Assembly (NCBI RefSeq): GCF_000384475.1
Contig: NZ_ARWB01000001.1
Location: 3,103,039 to 3,167,038 of the forward strand
DNA length: 64,000 bases
Direction: 5' to 3'
Origin: Methylopila sp. M107
GTDB lineage: Bacteria > Pseudomonadota > Alphaproteobacteria > Rhizobiales > Methylopilaceae
Of the stretch, positions 29,619 to 38,029 are shown piece after piece; the stretch's first letter is position 1; each line of letters starts with the position of its first letter. The position numbers and the translations under genes were made by a program. The notes below the pieces were generated by a model. It searched no databases and was not told the origin of the DNA. It saw only the letters and a list, made by a program, of their open reading frames with translations.

Positions 29619-30116
29619 ATGGTGCGCCTTCAGGAAATCCGGACCAACGAAGTCGCGGTCGATCCGCCGGCCGCGACCGACGCCGGGCTCGTCTTCATCG
29701 GCCGCATCCGGACGCCCTGGACATCGCGGCTGGAATGCCCGCGACAGGGGCGGCAGGACGGCCCCACCTGCCGCATCGAGATTTTCGAGCGCTGGGCGCC
29801 GGCGCTCTCCGGAATCGAGGCCTTCGAGCGGCTGGAGGTGCTCTACTGGCTCGACCAGTCGCGCCGAGACCTCGTGCTGCAGAGCCCCGCCAATGACGGT
29901 TCCGTCCGCGGGACGTTCGCGCTTCGATCTCCCGTCCGCCCCAACCCGATCGGGACCTCGCTCGTCACGCTCATTGGCGTCGAGGGCTCGAGCGTGCTGG
30001 TGCGCGGGCTCGACTGCCTCGACGGCACGCCGCTGATCGACCTCAAGCCCGACCGGTGCTTGTTCACGCCGATCGCCTCGCCGCAGCAGGGCGACTTCGA
30101 GGTCGGCGACGCCTGA
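29619..30116 (+). CDS. trmO: TrmO (TsaA/UPF0066), tRNA N6-threonylcarbamoyladenosine methyltransferase
   Basis: A 165-residue protein of the TsaA/TrmO fold, which uses SAM to methylate t6A at position 37 of threonine tRNAs. Family signatures are [11 protein letters not shown] near the start, [16 protein letters not shown], the [15 protein letters not shown] motif and a final [15 protein letters not shown] 29619 has GAAGGG at a suitable distance; GTG 29610 is a weaker option. It is followed after 162 bases by an alcohol dehydrogenase gene with which it has no obvious functional link. Confidence 0.82.
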   Translation: MVRLQEIRTNEVAVDPPAATDAGLVFIGRIRTPWTSRLECPRQGRQDGPTCRIEIFERWAPALSGIEAFERLEVLYWLDQSRRDLVLQSPANDGSVRGTFALRSPVRPNPIGTSLVTLIGVEGSSVLVRGLDCLDGTPLIDLKPDRCLFTPIASPQQGDFEVGDA

Positions 30117-30278
30117 GCGCGTGCGTGCATGACCGCGTCGCGATGCGCCGTCGCAACGGACGCCGGCCGTGAGAGCCTTATAATTTGGGTCCGCCAGTTC
30201 CTTCGCGCATGTCGTAAGCCCCGCCGGGAGATGTCCCTGCACGGCCGCATCGCGCCAGCACCCACGAAAGGTCAGCCC

Positions 30279-31334
30279 ATGTTCGCTTGCACGGGATACG
30301 CCGCCGGAGCCGCCGACAAGCCGCTCGCCCCCTTCAGCTTCGAGCGCCGCGATTTACGGCCCAAGGACGTCCGCATCGAGATCGCCTATTGCGGCGTCTG
30401 CCACTCGGACCTCCACCAGGCCCGCAACGAATGGAAGAACTCGGTCTACCCCTGCGTCCCCGGCCACGAGATCGTCGGCACGGTGGTCGAGGTTGGACCG
30501 GAGGTCTCGAAGTTCAAGGTCGGCCAGCACGCAGCCATCGGCTGCATGGTGGACAGCTGCCGCACCTGTTCGAGCTGCAAGGACGGCTTCGAGAATTACT
30601 GCGAGAACATGTTCGTCGGCACCTATAACGGCGCCGACAAGCAGACCGGCGAAAACACGCTCGGCGGCTATTCCGACCAGATCGTCTGCGACGAGGACTT
30701 TGTCCTCCGCCTGCCTGAAAACCTCGATCTCGCGGCGGCGGCCCCGCTGCTCTGCGCCGGCATCACCACCTATTCGCCGCTCCGCCACTGGAAGGTCGGA
30801 CCGGGCCAGAAGGTCGGCATCGTCGGCCTCGGCGGCCTCGGCCACATGGCCGTGAAGCTCGCCCACGCCATGGGCGCGAAGGTGGTGCTGTTCACCACCT
30901 CGCCGAACAAGGTCGAGGACGCCAAGAAGCTCGGCGTCGACGAGGTCGTGATCTCGAAGGACAAGGAGCAGATGCGCGCCCACGCATCGAGCTTCGACTT
31001 CATCCTCGACTGCGTCGCGGCCCAGCACGACATCAACGAGTACATCGTGCTCCTGAAGCGCGACGCGACGCTCTGCCAGGTCGGCGCGCCGGAAGACCCG
31101 CTCGCGGTCGCTGTGTTCACGCTGATCTTCTCGCGCCGCAACTTCGCGGGCTCGCTGATCGGCGGCATCGCCGAGACGCAGGAGATGCTCGACTTCTGCG
31201 GCGAGCACGGCATCACGTCCGACATCGAGCTGATCCCGATCCAGGACATCGAGAAGGCCTACACGCGCATGCTGAAGAGCGACGTGAAATATCGCTTCGT
31301 CATCGACATGAAGTCGCTGAAGCAGGCGGCGTAA
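30279..31334 (+). CDS. Zinc-dependent NAD(P) alcohol dehydrogenase (cinnamyl/YahK type)
   Basis: A 351-residue medium-chain dehydrogenase that interconverts alcohols and aldehydes in the cytosol. The catalytic zinc site starts with CGVCHSDLH and GHEIVG. The structural zinc lobe is DSCRTCSSCKDGFENYC. The nucleotide-binding loop is GLGGLGHMAVKLA. Length and motifs match the NADP-preferring cinnamyl alcohol dehydrogenase branch (YahK/YjgB type). ATG 30279 follows GAAAGG. A strong hairpin shared with the converging msrA ends the gene. Confidence 0.88.
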   Translation: MFACTGYAAGAADKPLAPFSFERRDLRPKDVRIEIAYCGVCHSDLHQARNEWKNSVYPCVPGHEIVGTVVEVGPEVSKFKVGQHAAIGCMVDSCRTCSSCKDGFENYCENMFVGTYNGADKQTGENTLGGYSDQIVCDEDFVLRLPENLDLAAAAPLLCAGITTYSPLRHWKVGPGQKVGIVGLGGLGHMAVKLAHAMGAKVVLFTTSPNKVEDAKKLGVDEVVISKDKEQMRAHASSFDFILDCVAAQHDINEYIVLLKRDATLCQVGAPEDPLAVAVFTLIFSRRNFAGSLIGGIAETQEMLDFCGEHGITSDIELIPIQDIEKAYTRMLKSDVKYRFVIDMKSLKQAA

Positions 31335-31371
31335 AGCCTTCTGGATGTTGGAACGGCAGCGCTTGGTGGTG

Positions 31372-31399
31372 GTCATCCCGGCCGGAGGACCGGGATGAC
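31372..31399. terminator. Bidirectional hairpin between the alcohol dehydrogenase gene and msrA
   Basis: A perfect 10-bp stem GTCATCCCGG (31372-31381) / CCGGGATGAC (31390-31399) with an 8-base loop lies between two converging genes. It has no T run and also resembles a short unit of the dispersed repeats of this genome (GTCATCCCGG also occurs at 55387), so it may be a repeat recruited as a transcript end. Confidence 0.55.
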
Positions 31400-31422
31400 A
31401 ATGGCGTAGGGTCCCGCCGACT

Positions 31423-32136
31423 TCAGCCGCCAGCGCCGGACACGAGCGCCGGCGTCGCCCGATAGACGTCCGGCAGCAGGCGCCGCAGCGCCTCGACCTT
31501 CGGGGCGTCGTTGTAGACGATGTAGGCGTCGCGCGGATTCCGGACCATGTAGTCCTGATGGTAGGCCTCGGCCGGATAGAACGCCTGCCCCTGCTCGACC
31601 TTCGTAACGATCCTGTCGCCATAGGCGCCCGCCGCGTCGAGCTGCGCCACATAGGCCTTCGCGATCCGCGCCTGTTCGGCGGAGCTCGCGAACACGGCCG
31701 AGCGATATTGCTGGCCGCGATCCGGCCCCTGCCGGTTCAGCGTGGTCGGGTCGTGGGCGACCGAGAAATAGACCTGCAGTATCTTGCCGAGGCTCACCTT
31801 CGTTCGGTCGAACGTGACCTGCACGGCCTCGGCGTGCCCGGTGTCGCCGTCGCCGACCTTGGCGTAGGTCGCGGTCGAGCTGGCGCCGCCGGCATAGCCG
31901 GAGACGGCTCTGGTCACCCCGTCGACATGCTGGAAGACGCCCTGCACGCCCCAGAAACAGCCGCCCGCGAGCGTCACGGTCTCGAGCCCCGCGCCCACGG
32001 ATTCGTCTACGGCGGGAGCCGGGATCGCGCGACCCTCGGCCGCCGCCGGACCGTTCGCGACGAACCCGGCCGCCGTGACGAGCGCCAAGGCGCCGAGCCA
32101 TGCGGCGGGCTTCAGAACATTGCGTTTCGCGATCAT
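31423..32136 (-). CDS. msrA: Peptide methionine sulfoxide reductase MsrA, exported
   Basis: A 237-residue protein. The first 40 residues form a signal peptide (basic start, then LGALALVTAAGFVANG, cleavage near PAAAEG), so it repairs oxidised methionine in the periplasm. The catalytic motif is LAGGCFWGVQGVF, followed by SGYAGG, the GHAEAV motif and a YHQDYM motif that helps bind the substrate. ATG 32136 has a GGAGG ribosome site eight bases upstream. It stands alone, converging with the alcohol dehydrogenase gene. Confidence 0.9.
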   Translation of the reverse strand: MIAKRNVLKPAAWLGALALVTAAGFVANGPAAAEGRAIPAPAVDESVGAGLETVTLAGGCFWGVQGVFQHVDGVTRAVSGYAGGASSTATYAKVGDGDTGHAEAVQVTFDRTKVSLGKILQVYFSVAHDPTTLNRQGPDRGQQYRSAVFASSAEQARIAKAYVAQLDAAGAYGDRIVTKVEQGQAFYPAEAYHQDYMVRNPRDAYIVYNDAPKVEALRRLLPDVYRATPALVSGAGG

Positions 32137-32540
32137 CGCGGATCCTCCGTCCAATGCGTGGTCGACCGGGATACGGACGAATGCGCGCAGACGTTACGGA
32201 TCTCGGCGCCTATTCCCGAGCTCTGATGGATCGAATCGAGCTGTGGATGCGCTTCGTGAGATCGCGACCTGAAGTCTGGATCCGATCTGGGTCGAGCCCG
32301 TTCAAACAAGAACGATTAGTGGCGGAGAGGGTGTCCGCCCGAGGCGCTTTTGGCCAATGTAACTCGGTAAAGGCCGGGGGTGTCCAGCACGGTGGCGCAA
32401 TGCGCTCATATATCGGCAATTCAGCGGCCTCCGAGCCACCTTCGCAACTGTCCAAGTTGGCCATTGACATCCAGCAGAATCCATCTTGATCTCAGCACGG
32501 ATGTTGGGTGAAATGTGGGGTAGGATCGTTAGGCAGACCG
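32137..32540. other. 404-base junction between core DNA and the island
   Basis: No gene is supported here. The left part belongs to the msrA upstream region. A possible tRNA 3'-end fragment lies at 32320-32333, and from there the sequence becomes island-like. The integrase gene starts at 32541. Confidence 0.55.
32320..32333 (-). other. Possible attachment site: 14-base tRNA-Ser 3'-end fragment
   Basis: TGGCGGAGAGGGTG is the reverse complement of the usual 3' end of bacterial tRNA-Ser genes (CACCCTCTCCGCCA). No tRNA body follows, as would be the case for the att copy left by site-specific integration. It lies 207 bases before the integrase start, the normal place for an att site. A chance match in G-rich DNA is possible, and I could not find the second copy or an intact tRNA in the window. 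Confidence 0.4.
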
Positions 32541-33713
32541 ATGAAGCCCCCTGGACGTCATCCGCAGAATGCACTGACGGCCGTCGCTGTTCGAGCTCAG
32601 AAAGCGGCGGGCCGGTACGCCGACGGTGATGGGCTGTATCTCGTTGTCGATCCATCGGGCGCCAAGCGCTGGTTGCTCAGGACGATGGTGCAGGGCCGGC
32701 GGCGGGACCTCGGCTTGGGCGGTGTCAGTTGGATCAGCCTTGCCGAAGCCCGCGAGCGAGCTAAGGCCTTTCGCAAGATAGCCCGTGAGGGTGGTGACCC
32801 GCTGGCGGAGCGCGCAAGAGCACGGGCGTCAGAGATCACGTTCCGGCAGGCGGCCAAGCAGGTCCATGAGGGGCTGAAGCCTAGCTGGAAGAACGCCAAA
32901 CACGGTCAACAGTGGATCAACACCCTAGAGGCCTACGTCTTTCCTTACTTTGGCGATACCCGCATCGATCTCGTCGGCACACCGGAGGTGCTGCGGGCCC
33001 TATCGCCGATCTGGCTGACCAAGTCGGAGACGGCCCGGCGGGTGAGGCAACGGATCGGGCAGGTGCTGGATTGGGCGAAATCGGCTGGTCATCGGCAGGG
33101 CGACAACCCAGTGGACACAGTGGCGAAGGGGCTTCCGCGGCAGACGGATCGCGCCGAGCACCATAGGGCCGTGGCCTACGCGGACGCCGCAGCTTTTGTG
33201 AAGCTTCTTCAAAACGCGGATGGAAATGAGCTTACGCGGTTAGCGTTCGAGTTTTTGGTTCTCACTGCCACCCGAACCAGCGAGGTGCTGAAGGCGACGT
33301 GGTCTGAAATCGATGAGACGTCCGTGCTTTGGACGATCCCCAAGGGAAGGATGAAGGCCGGGGTCGAGCATCGGGTTCCGCTCAGCCAGCGCGCCGTCGC
33401 GATCTTGAAACGTGCTCGCAAATTGGCGCCGGAAGGCGATCTTGTGTTTCCAGGGCGACGAGGTCGACCCTTGTCCAATATGGCTTTCGCGATGACGATG
33501 CGGCGTATCAAAGTTGACGCCACACCGCACGGTTTTCGGTCCACCTTCCGAGATTGGGCCAGTGAGATGACAGCGTTTCCCCACGAAGTGGCCGAGATGG
33601 CGCTTGCTCATACAGTGTCAAACAAGGTTGAGGCTGCCTATCGACGAAGCGATCTGCTTCAAAAGCGTCGCGAACTGATGGAAGCGTGGGGCGTATATCT
33701 CGATGCCTCATAG
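32541..33713 (+). CDS. int: Tyrosine-type integrase (P4-like, with Arm-DNA-binding domain)
   Basis: A 390-residue recombinase. Residues 10-95 form the DUF4102/Arm-binding domain (AGRYADGDGLYLVVDPSGAK, LGGVSWISLAEARERA). The core-binding domain follows (about 100-190) and then the catalytic domain with Arg in LTATRTSEVL, His-x-x-Arg in TPHGFRSTFRDWA, His in EMALAHTV, and the Tyr nucleophile in EAAYRRSDL. It should integrate and excise the island that starts here. ATG 32541 is chosen over an earlier frame start because it gives the usual family N-terminus. Confidence 0.9.
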   Translation: MKPPGRHPQNALTAVAVRAQKAAGRYADGDGLYLVVDPSGAKRWLLRTMVQGRRRDLGLGGVSWISLAEARERAKAFRKIAREGGDPLAERARARASEITFRQAAKQVHEGLKPSWKNAKHGQQWINTLEAYVFPYFGDTRIDLVGTPEVLRALSPIWLTKSETARRVRQRIGQVLDWAKSAGHRQGDNPVDTVAKGLPRQTDRAEHHRAVAYADAAAFVKLLQNADGNELTRLAFEFLVLTATRTSEVLKATWSEIDETSVLWTIPKGRMKAGVEHRVPLSQRAVAILKRARKLAPEGDLVFPGRRGRPLSNMAFAMTMRRIKVDATPHGFRSTFRDWASEMTAFPHEVAEMALAHTVSNKVEAAYRRSDLLQKRRELMEAWGVYLDAS

Positions 33714-33733
33714 GCATAGCGGGAGACCCCCCC

Positions 33734-34708
33734 ATGGATGAAGCCGCTCGTCGGAAATTTATCGAGCAGTACGACGCAATGGTGGCGAAAGCGCCGGCCA
33801 AACAAGGGCGGTTGCCTTGGGACGACTTGTCCTTCGTAGAGACCGCGATCAACGACCATTTCTCCGCGGCAAACGTGATCAAAATTTTGCTCGATGATCA
33901 GCCGTCGTACTTTGCTCATAAAGAAATATTGTTTCAGATTCTATGTATGGACGTATTGGCACCTGGGAGAAAGAAGTATCGTAAGGCGGCAGCTGCAATC
34001 ACCATGAGCGATCATTTGGTAAAGGCTTACGCGAAAGCTCTTAAGAGCTGGCAAAACCCGGCTCTAGCCGAGCAAGTAGCTAGAGTTCATATTGTTGGAC
34101 CAGTTTTTTTCGATCAAATTTATTATCCCCTTGGCGGCATTAAAGCTGTCCGCGACGCGCCGACGAGAAAGGGGTGGGGAATAGCCGTCCTCGGCCACAC
34201 CGATGTTGTGAACGACGTCATCAGTTTGATGTCCGTGTTTCACCACCATTATGAACATCTACGACAGGACGCGACCTACAATCGCGCGAGTTTAAATATC
34301 GGCTCCACGTTGGTGAAGACCATGAAACAGGACCGTACGACCCCTTTGGGCAAGCGCACGGTCAAGGAGCGTTGGGCAACCTTCAAAGACTCCGTAGCCT
34401 TCCTCTATGCGGCCGAGAGCATCGAGCACGATGGCCGCACGCTGCTCCGCTGCATGATCGATGACTGGCTGACGTTTGAGGATGCAGAAGCGGTGCTCCC
34501 GGAATGGATCGCGCGGACGAAGTTTGTCGCGTCTGAAATCCTCATGAACTTTGAGGACCGCGAAACTGCTCAAATCAATCTAAAGAAACTGCCGGATACA
34601 CCACAGCGTCCCTTCAATGCACCTCAATTTGAGCCCGAAAGAGCTATCGCGATCGCCGAGGCCTTCCGCGCAAAGCGTCGCGGGCGAAAGTCCACTCGGG
34701 CCAAATAA
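33734..34708 (+). CDS. Hypothetical island protein, 324 residues
   Basis: I do not recognise this family. It begins 20 bases after the integrase stop at ATG 33734. The protein is soluble, mostly helical by composition, with no signal peptide or membrane segment. Visible features are a His-rich patch (MSVFHHHYEHLRQD), an acidic helix with DDWLTFEDAEAVLPEW, and a basic C-terminal tail (FRAKRRGRKSTRAK) that may bind nucleic acid. Its place next to the integrase suggests an accessory or cargo role. Confidence 0.6.
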   Translation: MDEAARRKFIEQYDAMVAKAPAKQGRLPWDDLSFVETAINDHFSAANVIKILLDDQPSYFAHKEILFQILCMDVLAPGRKKYRKAAAAITMSDHLVKAYAKALKSWQNPALAEQVARVHIVGPVFFDQIYYPLGGIKAVRDAPTRKGWGIAVLGHTDVVNDVISLMSVFHHHYEHLRQDATYNRASLNIGSTLVKTMKQDRTTPLGKRTVKERWATFKDSVAFLYAAESIEHDGRTLLRCMIDDWLTFEDAEAVLPEWIARTKFVASEILMNFEDRETAQINLKKLPDTPQRPFNAPQFEPERAIAIAEAFRAKRRGRKSTRAK

Positions 34709-34786
34709 CCTATGCAGCGTCTCGCCGCACAGGGTTGCGGCATTTTTCCGCGCATAATTTTTTAAAGTCTCGGGAAGTCCGATCTT

Positions 34787-34817
34787 CGTCCTCGACGGCA
34801 AGCTGCCGCTGAGGACG
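34787..34817. repeat. Inverted repeat in front of the AlpA-like gene
   Basis: The arms CGTCCTC (34787-34793) / GAGGACG (34811-34817) and the inner arms CGGCA (34796-34800) / TGCCG (34804-34808) form a hairpin ending four bases before ATG 34822. It could be an operator for the regulator or a structure that hides the ribosome site. Confidence 0.45.
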
Positions 34818-34821
34818 ATGT

Positions 34822-35031
34822 ATGGACAAGCAACGACCTTCCGAAGACACTTATCTTCGACTTCCGGACATCTTGGCCCCAAACGGCCCATTGCCGCTCT
34901 CTAAGAGCAGCTGGTGGGCAGGTGTCAAGTCAGGCCGCTATCCGAAGCCGGTAAAACTTGGTCCGCGCATCACGGCGTGGTCACGGAGTTCTATCGACGA
35001 GCTGCTGGCCGACCTCGAGCGGCGGAAGTGA
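34822..35031 (+). CDS. AlpA-family helix-turn-helix regulator (excisionase-like)
   Basis: A 69-residue DNA-binding protein of the AlpA/MerR-like fold, common beside P4-type integrases. The pattern YLRLPDIL, SKSSWWAGVKSGRYPKPVKLGPRITAWSRSSIDELLADL is the complete domain. AlpA proteins activate the integrase gene or assist excision. The start codon sits directly behind an inverted repeat (34787-34817). Confidence 0.85.
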   Translation: MDKQRPSEDTYLRLPDILAPNGPLPLSKSSWWAGVKSGRYPKPVKLGPRITAWSRSSIDELLADLERRK

Positions 35032-35134
35032 TGCCGCGTTCTCTGAGGAGGTGGCGCGTCCCCTGTCAGCTCCAGTCGCGACCGCCTCCCTGGATGTGAA
35101 GCCACACCAGCAACTCCCAACAAGGAAAGCAGCG

Positions 35135-35863
35135 ATGAAACGGACCATGAACGACTTCAACGACGAACTAGACGAAGAAATTGAGTTGACCGATAGCGGT
35201 CGAAAAATCTCTGCGAAGAAGCCGCAGAAAAAGAAAGAAAATCGGTTACACAAGAAAAAGAGAAAAACAAAGTCTATCAGCCATGCAAAGTCTCCTGTTG
35301 CCAAACTGTTGCGGAGTGCTGCCGATGTCAGGAAGGCTGATCTAAATTGTCATGAAACTCTGTGGTGGTACCTTGAGGATGTCTACGAACTTGCCTTTGT
35401 TGCGCGGCGAGACGACAAGGTTTTTGCTGCCATCCGAGATGATCCGGCGTGGGATAAGCTTGATGACATGGCGGATGAAAGCGATCGCGATAACCTTATC
35501 CCGCTGTTAATCAAATCGACCTTGGGCGGCGATCGCCGGGCTGTCCAACAGAAGGCAAGTGACTACAAGATCGCCTTGGCAGAAATGTGGAGAAAGAAGA
35601 CTGAGCCAAAGTACGTCTTCAAACTTATAAAAGAGGAGGGCGGGATCGAGGCAATGAAAGATGCGGAGCGCAAGCGCCGAAACACGCGGTTCGAAGGCAC
35701 ATTCTCAGTTGCTACCGTGCTGGACGAACGGGAGCGAGTAAGGGTCGGCGACTTGGTGAAGGTGTATGCTAGCGTGATAGAAGCTGAAGACGGCCGGTTC
35801 ATTCTCAGGCCCACTGCGATTGTGCGGTGTAAGCCTCCCAAGAAGTGGAAAACTGTCGGTTAA
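35135..35863 (+). CDS. Hypothetical island protein with a polybasic N-terminal segment
   Basis: A 242-residue protein starting at ATG 35135 after AAGGAAAG. Residues 10-20 are acidic (DELDEEIEL), followed by a strongly basic stretch (about 25-55, with KKPQKKKENRLHKKKRKTK). The remainder is a mixed alpha/beta region ending with a short beta-rich part (FEGTFSVATVLDERERVRVGDLVKVYASV). No family is recognised. The basic part would suit DNA or RNA binding. Base composition is clearly more A+T-rich than the core genes, fitting an acquired gene. Confidence 0.6.
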   Translation: MKRTMNDFNDELDEEIELTDSGRKISAKKPQKKKENRLHKKKRKTKSISHAKSPVAKLLRSAADVRKADLNCHETLWWYLEDVYELAFVARRDDKVFAAIRDDPAWDKLDDMADESDRDNLIPLLIKSTLGGDRRAVQQKASDYKIALAEMWRKKTEPKYVFKLIKEEGGIEAMKDAERKRRNTRFEGTFSVATVLDERERVRVGDLVKVYASVIEAEDGRFILRPTAIVRCKPPKKWKTVG

Positions 35864-35882
35864 CCCGACGGCAGCTTGGCCT

Positions 35883-35909
35883 CCGGCTGTCGGGTTACCC
35901 GACAGCCGG
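35883..35909. repeat. 27-base perfect palindrome
   Basis: The arms CCGGCTGTCGGGT (35883-35895) and ACCCGACAGCCGG (35897-35909) flank a single T. A third, partial copy AACCCGAC lies just before (35862-35869). It lies 19 bases after a stop codon and could act as a terminator for the gene in front or as a protein-binding site. Confidence 0.7.
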
Positions 35910-36328
35910 ACTCTTGCCGCACCCCATGATACCTTTAGATCGCGGCATTCAAGCTGCCCGTCAGGCGGGAGAATCGGCCGTAATGATGGTCTGCTAGATT
36001 ACAGGATCTAGCAGCGACGCTAGATGGGCAGGAAGCCGATCTATCTTCGGACCTCATTGACCAGCTTAGAGCCAACAGATTGGAATTCGGCTGGTCCCTA
36101 CATTGCTATCCGGCCACGCGTTCGCCGAGAAGGTCGTTCTCGGTTATTCCACGAAAATCATCTCGGCGACAAAGTAAAACAAAGCGGCGACCGGGCATGG
36201 CCTGTGATCGTGACAATACGACGTGCCTGTGACGTTGCCTTTATACACACATCATCACCCCAAACAGCCTTCCAGATGCGTCTTTCATACTTCTGGCAGG
36301 AAAGCCATTACCCATTCTCGGATGACCC
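35910..36328. other. 419-base stretch before the HUH gene, with palindromes but no supported gene
   Basis: Apart from the inverted repeat at 35991-36014 I see no gene. A 102-codon open frame at 36024-36332 has no ribosome site and no recognisable product and overlaps the next gene. Given the endonuclease gene that follows, this stretch is a candidate origin or nick region. Confidence 0.5.
35991..36014. repeat. Inverted repeat, 9-base arms with 6-base loop
   Basis: CTGCTAGAT (35991-35999) and ATCTAGCAG (36006-36014) flank TACAGG. The GCTAGAT piece recurs at 36019-36025. Such hairpins are typical nick-site structures for HUH endonucleases, and one is encoded 314 bases downstream. Confidence 0.6.
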
Positions 36329-37177
36329 ATGACCCCTGATCTCAGCACGTACGAGAAATTCGACGCCGAGCACCGCGAGGCGCATGCCCGCCTGCAGGCC
36401 TACATCGAGACAGATCGCAGTAATGGGGTGCGCCTTGGGTGGGGCGTCCGCGGAGAGCTGTCTATCCAGCGGAAATGGCAGATGACTGCCAACAACGTGC
36501 TGGCCCGGATTGCCTGCGCGCGACGCTTTCAAGAGGCGCTGTTGGATGTGCCGAGCCTACGCCGGGGTCAGCAGTACTCATTTGTCACCTACACCTCGCA
36601 GCGCTTTGCCGGCCCTTATGACCCAAAGATCCGGTTTGAAACCGGCCCTTTAAAGTACGCCTTCGAAGAGGCCCTGAGGCGTTTGGGAGCGCACTGGGCC
36701 GGCATGATCGAGGCCGGGTTCATTACCCGGTTGGCCCTAAACATCCCGCAGGACGGTAGCCGCATCATCTCGTGGCACGTTCATGCAATCGTTTGGGGGG
36801 TGGGGGAGAGAAAGCTCCGCGCCGCTCTGAATAAGCTTGCCCAGGAAACTGACCTTGCCGGTCGGTCCGCCATTCATATCCAGAGGAGGGCGCTTTCGGT
36901 AGCCGAGAGGCAGTCCCTGTACATCTGCAAGTTTCCCCTTGCTGGTCAGCTGATCGCAGGCGCTAAGGGCGAGATGGTCGACTGGCAGACCGGGGAGATT
37001 ATTTCGGCGAAGAAGTGGCTGAAGAAGGATGCGCTTCGCACTGGTGATTTGGCTCGGGCGGCCGTCGTTTTGCGCGATCGCGGCGTCGACCAGCTGATGA
37101 TCGCCGGTGGCGATGGCGTGCAGGTCTATCGAGCCGTTCAGCAGCTCTTGCCCGCCAAATTTCGTGACGTCTGCTGA
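36329..37177 (+). CDS. Putative HUH endonuclease (rolling-circle Rep-like)
   Basis: A 282-residue protein. His150-Val-His152 followed by AIVWG (in SWHVHAIVWG) matches the HUH metal-binding motif, and Tyr198-x-x-Lys201 (SLYICKFPL) about 46 residues later matches the single-Tyr YxxK active site of Rep proteins. HUH enzymes nick one DNA strand and stay bound through the Tyr, starting rolling-circle replication, conjugal transfer or transposition. The rest (FVTYTSQRFAGPYDPKIRF in the N-terminal half) has no family I can name. There is no helicase domain. Palindromes that could serve as nick sites lie just upstream. Function is inferred from motifs only. Confidence 0.6.
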   Translation: MTPDLSTYEKFDAEHREAHARLQAYIETDRSNGVRLGWGVRGELSIQRKWQMTANNVLARIACARRFQEALLDVPSLRRGQQYSFVTYTSQRFAGPYDPKIRFETGPLKYAFEEALRRLGAHWAGMIEAGFITRLALNIPQDGSRIISWHVHAIVWGVGERKLRAALNKLAQETDLAGRSAIHIQRRALSVAERQSLYICKFPLAGQLIAGAKGEMVDWQTGEIISAKKWLKKDALRTGDLARAAVVLRDRGVDQLMIAGGDGVQVYRAVQQLLPAKFRDVC

Positions 37178-37390
37178 CGCTAACGGAGAAGGTGGCAGAA
37201 GGCGCGATGCCCCCCAGACAGCAAGCCCCTTCTGGAAACAAACGCCGAGACTTCTTGAAGCTCGCTTCCGTACGCTTGAGCGTGTTTAGCGCCGATTCTG
37301 CCATGTCGACAGCCCGCGATGCGATGATTGGGACCGCGTAAAGGGTGGCGTAGGTGCAGCGCCGCGCTGTACTCCTCGCTGGAGATCGTC

Positions 37391-37750
37391 ATGACCAAGA
37401 AGAAAGAGTATCAAAACTACCTCGACCAAAAATCGCCGGACAAATACCCTTGGGCTTTAGCTATAATAATTCGACGCGAGCTGGAGAGCGACAGCTATGA
37501 GGGTTTTACGTTAGAGTTGCTCGACATGGTCCGCGTCAGAGCGCAGGCGCTGGTAAAAACAATCCATACAGATCGAGCTGTAACGCCGAAGATGCGGCGA
37601 TCGATAGTCGATCTAAGCCACATGCTCGACGAGGCGGAAATAATGGCCAAGTTGAGCCCAAAAGTAGCCACCCGCTGCACTCGATATGTCACAATCAATC
37701 CTATTCACGTATCCGAGACCGCTAGGGAAAAGGCTAGGTCGAAAAGATAG
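37391..37750 (+). CDS. Hypothetical island protein, 119 residues
   Basis: A small basic, mainly helical protein from ATG 37391 with GGAGA upstream. It opens with a Lys-rich segment (MTKKKEYQNYLDQKSPDKYPW), has a central helix (ELLDMVRVRAQALVKTIH) and ends in KARSKR. No family is recognised. The 213 bases before it hold no gene that I can support. Confidence 0.5.
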   Translation: MTKKKEYQNYLDQKSPDKYPWALAIIIRRELESDSYEGFTLELLDMVRVRAQALVKTIHTDRAVTPKMRRSIVDLSHMLDEAEIMAKLSPKVATRCTRYVTINPIHVSETAREKARSKR

Positions 37751-37784
37751 CATTTGATCCAACATTGCGGAGGGACTTGCAGCA

Positions 37785-37816
37785 ATGACCCGTTGGGAAT
37801 TGTCTCAACGGGTCAT
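37785..37816. repeat. Inverted repeat after the 119-residue ORF, terminator-like
   Basis: ATGACCCGTTG (37785-37795) and CAACGGGTCAT (37806-37816) form a perfect 11-bp stem with a 10-base loop. No T run follows. It separates the mobile-element genes from the glycan cluster that begins at 38030. Confidence 0.6.
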
Positions 37817-38029
37817 CCGGGGTTCACGGACGGACAGCGGTGCTCGTTTGAACCAAGCCCGGTAGTGACCCATTTCAGACGCTGGAAGTGACTGCTTGTT
37901 GCGTGCGACGCTCGGATCACGAACGGTCACTGATTCCAGTGCTAACGGTTTCTGCTTGGCGCAACGGGATGCATTCGAGCGTCCAGCTCCTACCGATGCC
38001 TAGGCGGATATCAAAGAGCGAAGGCGCAT

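Noticed and set aside
36024-36332. 102-codon open frame before the HUH gene
   Set aside because: No ribosome site, no family resemblance, and it overlaps the start of the next gene; the palindromes nearby suggest a non-coding role.
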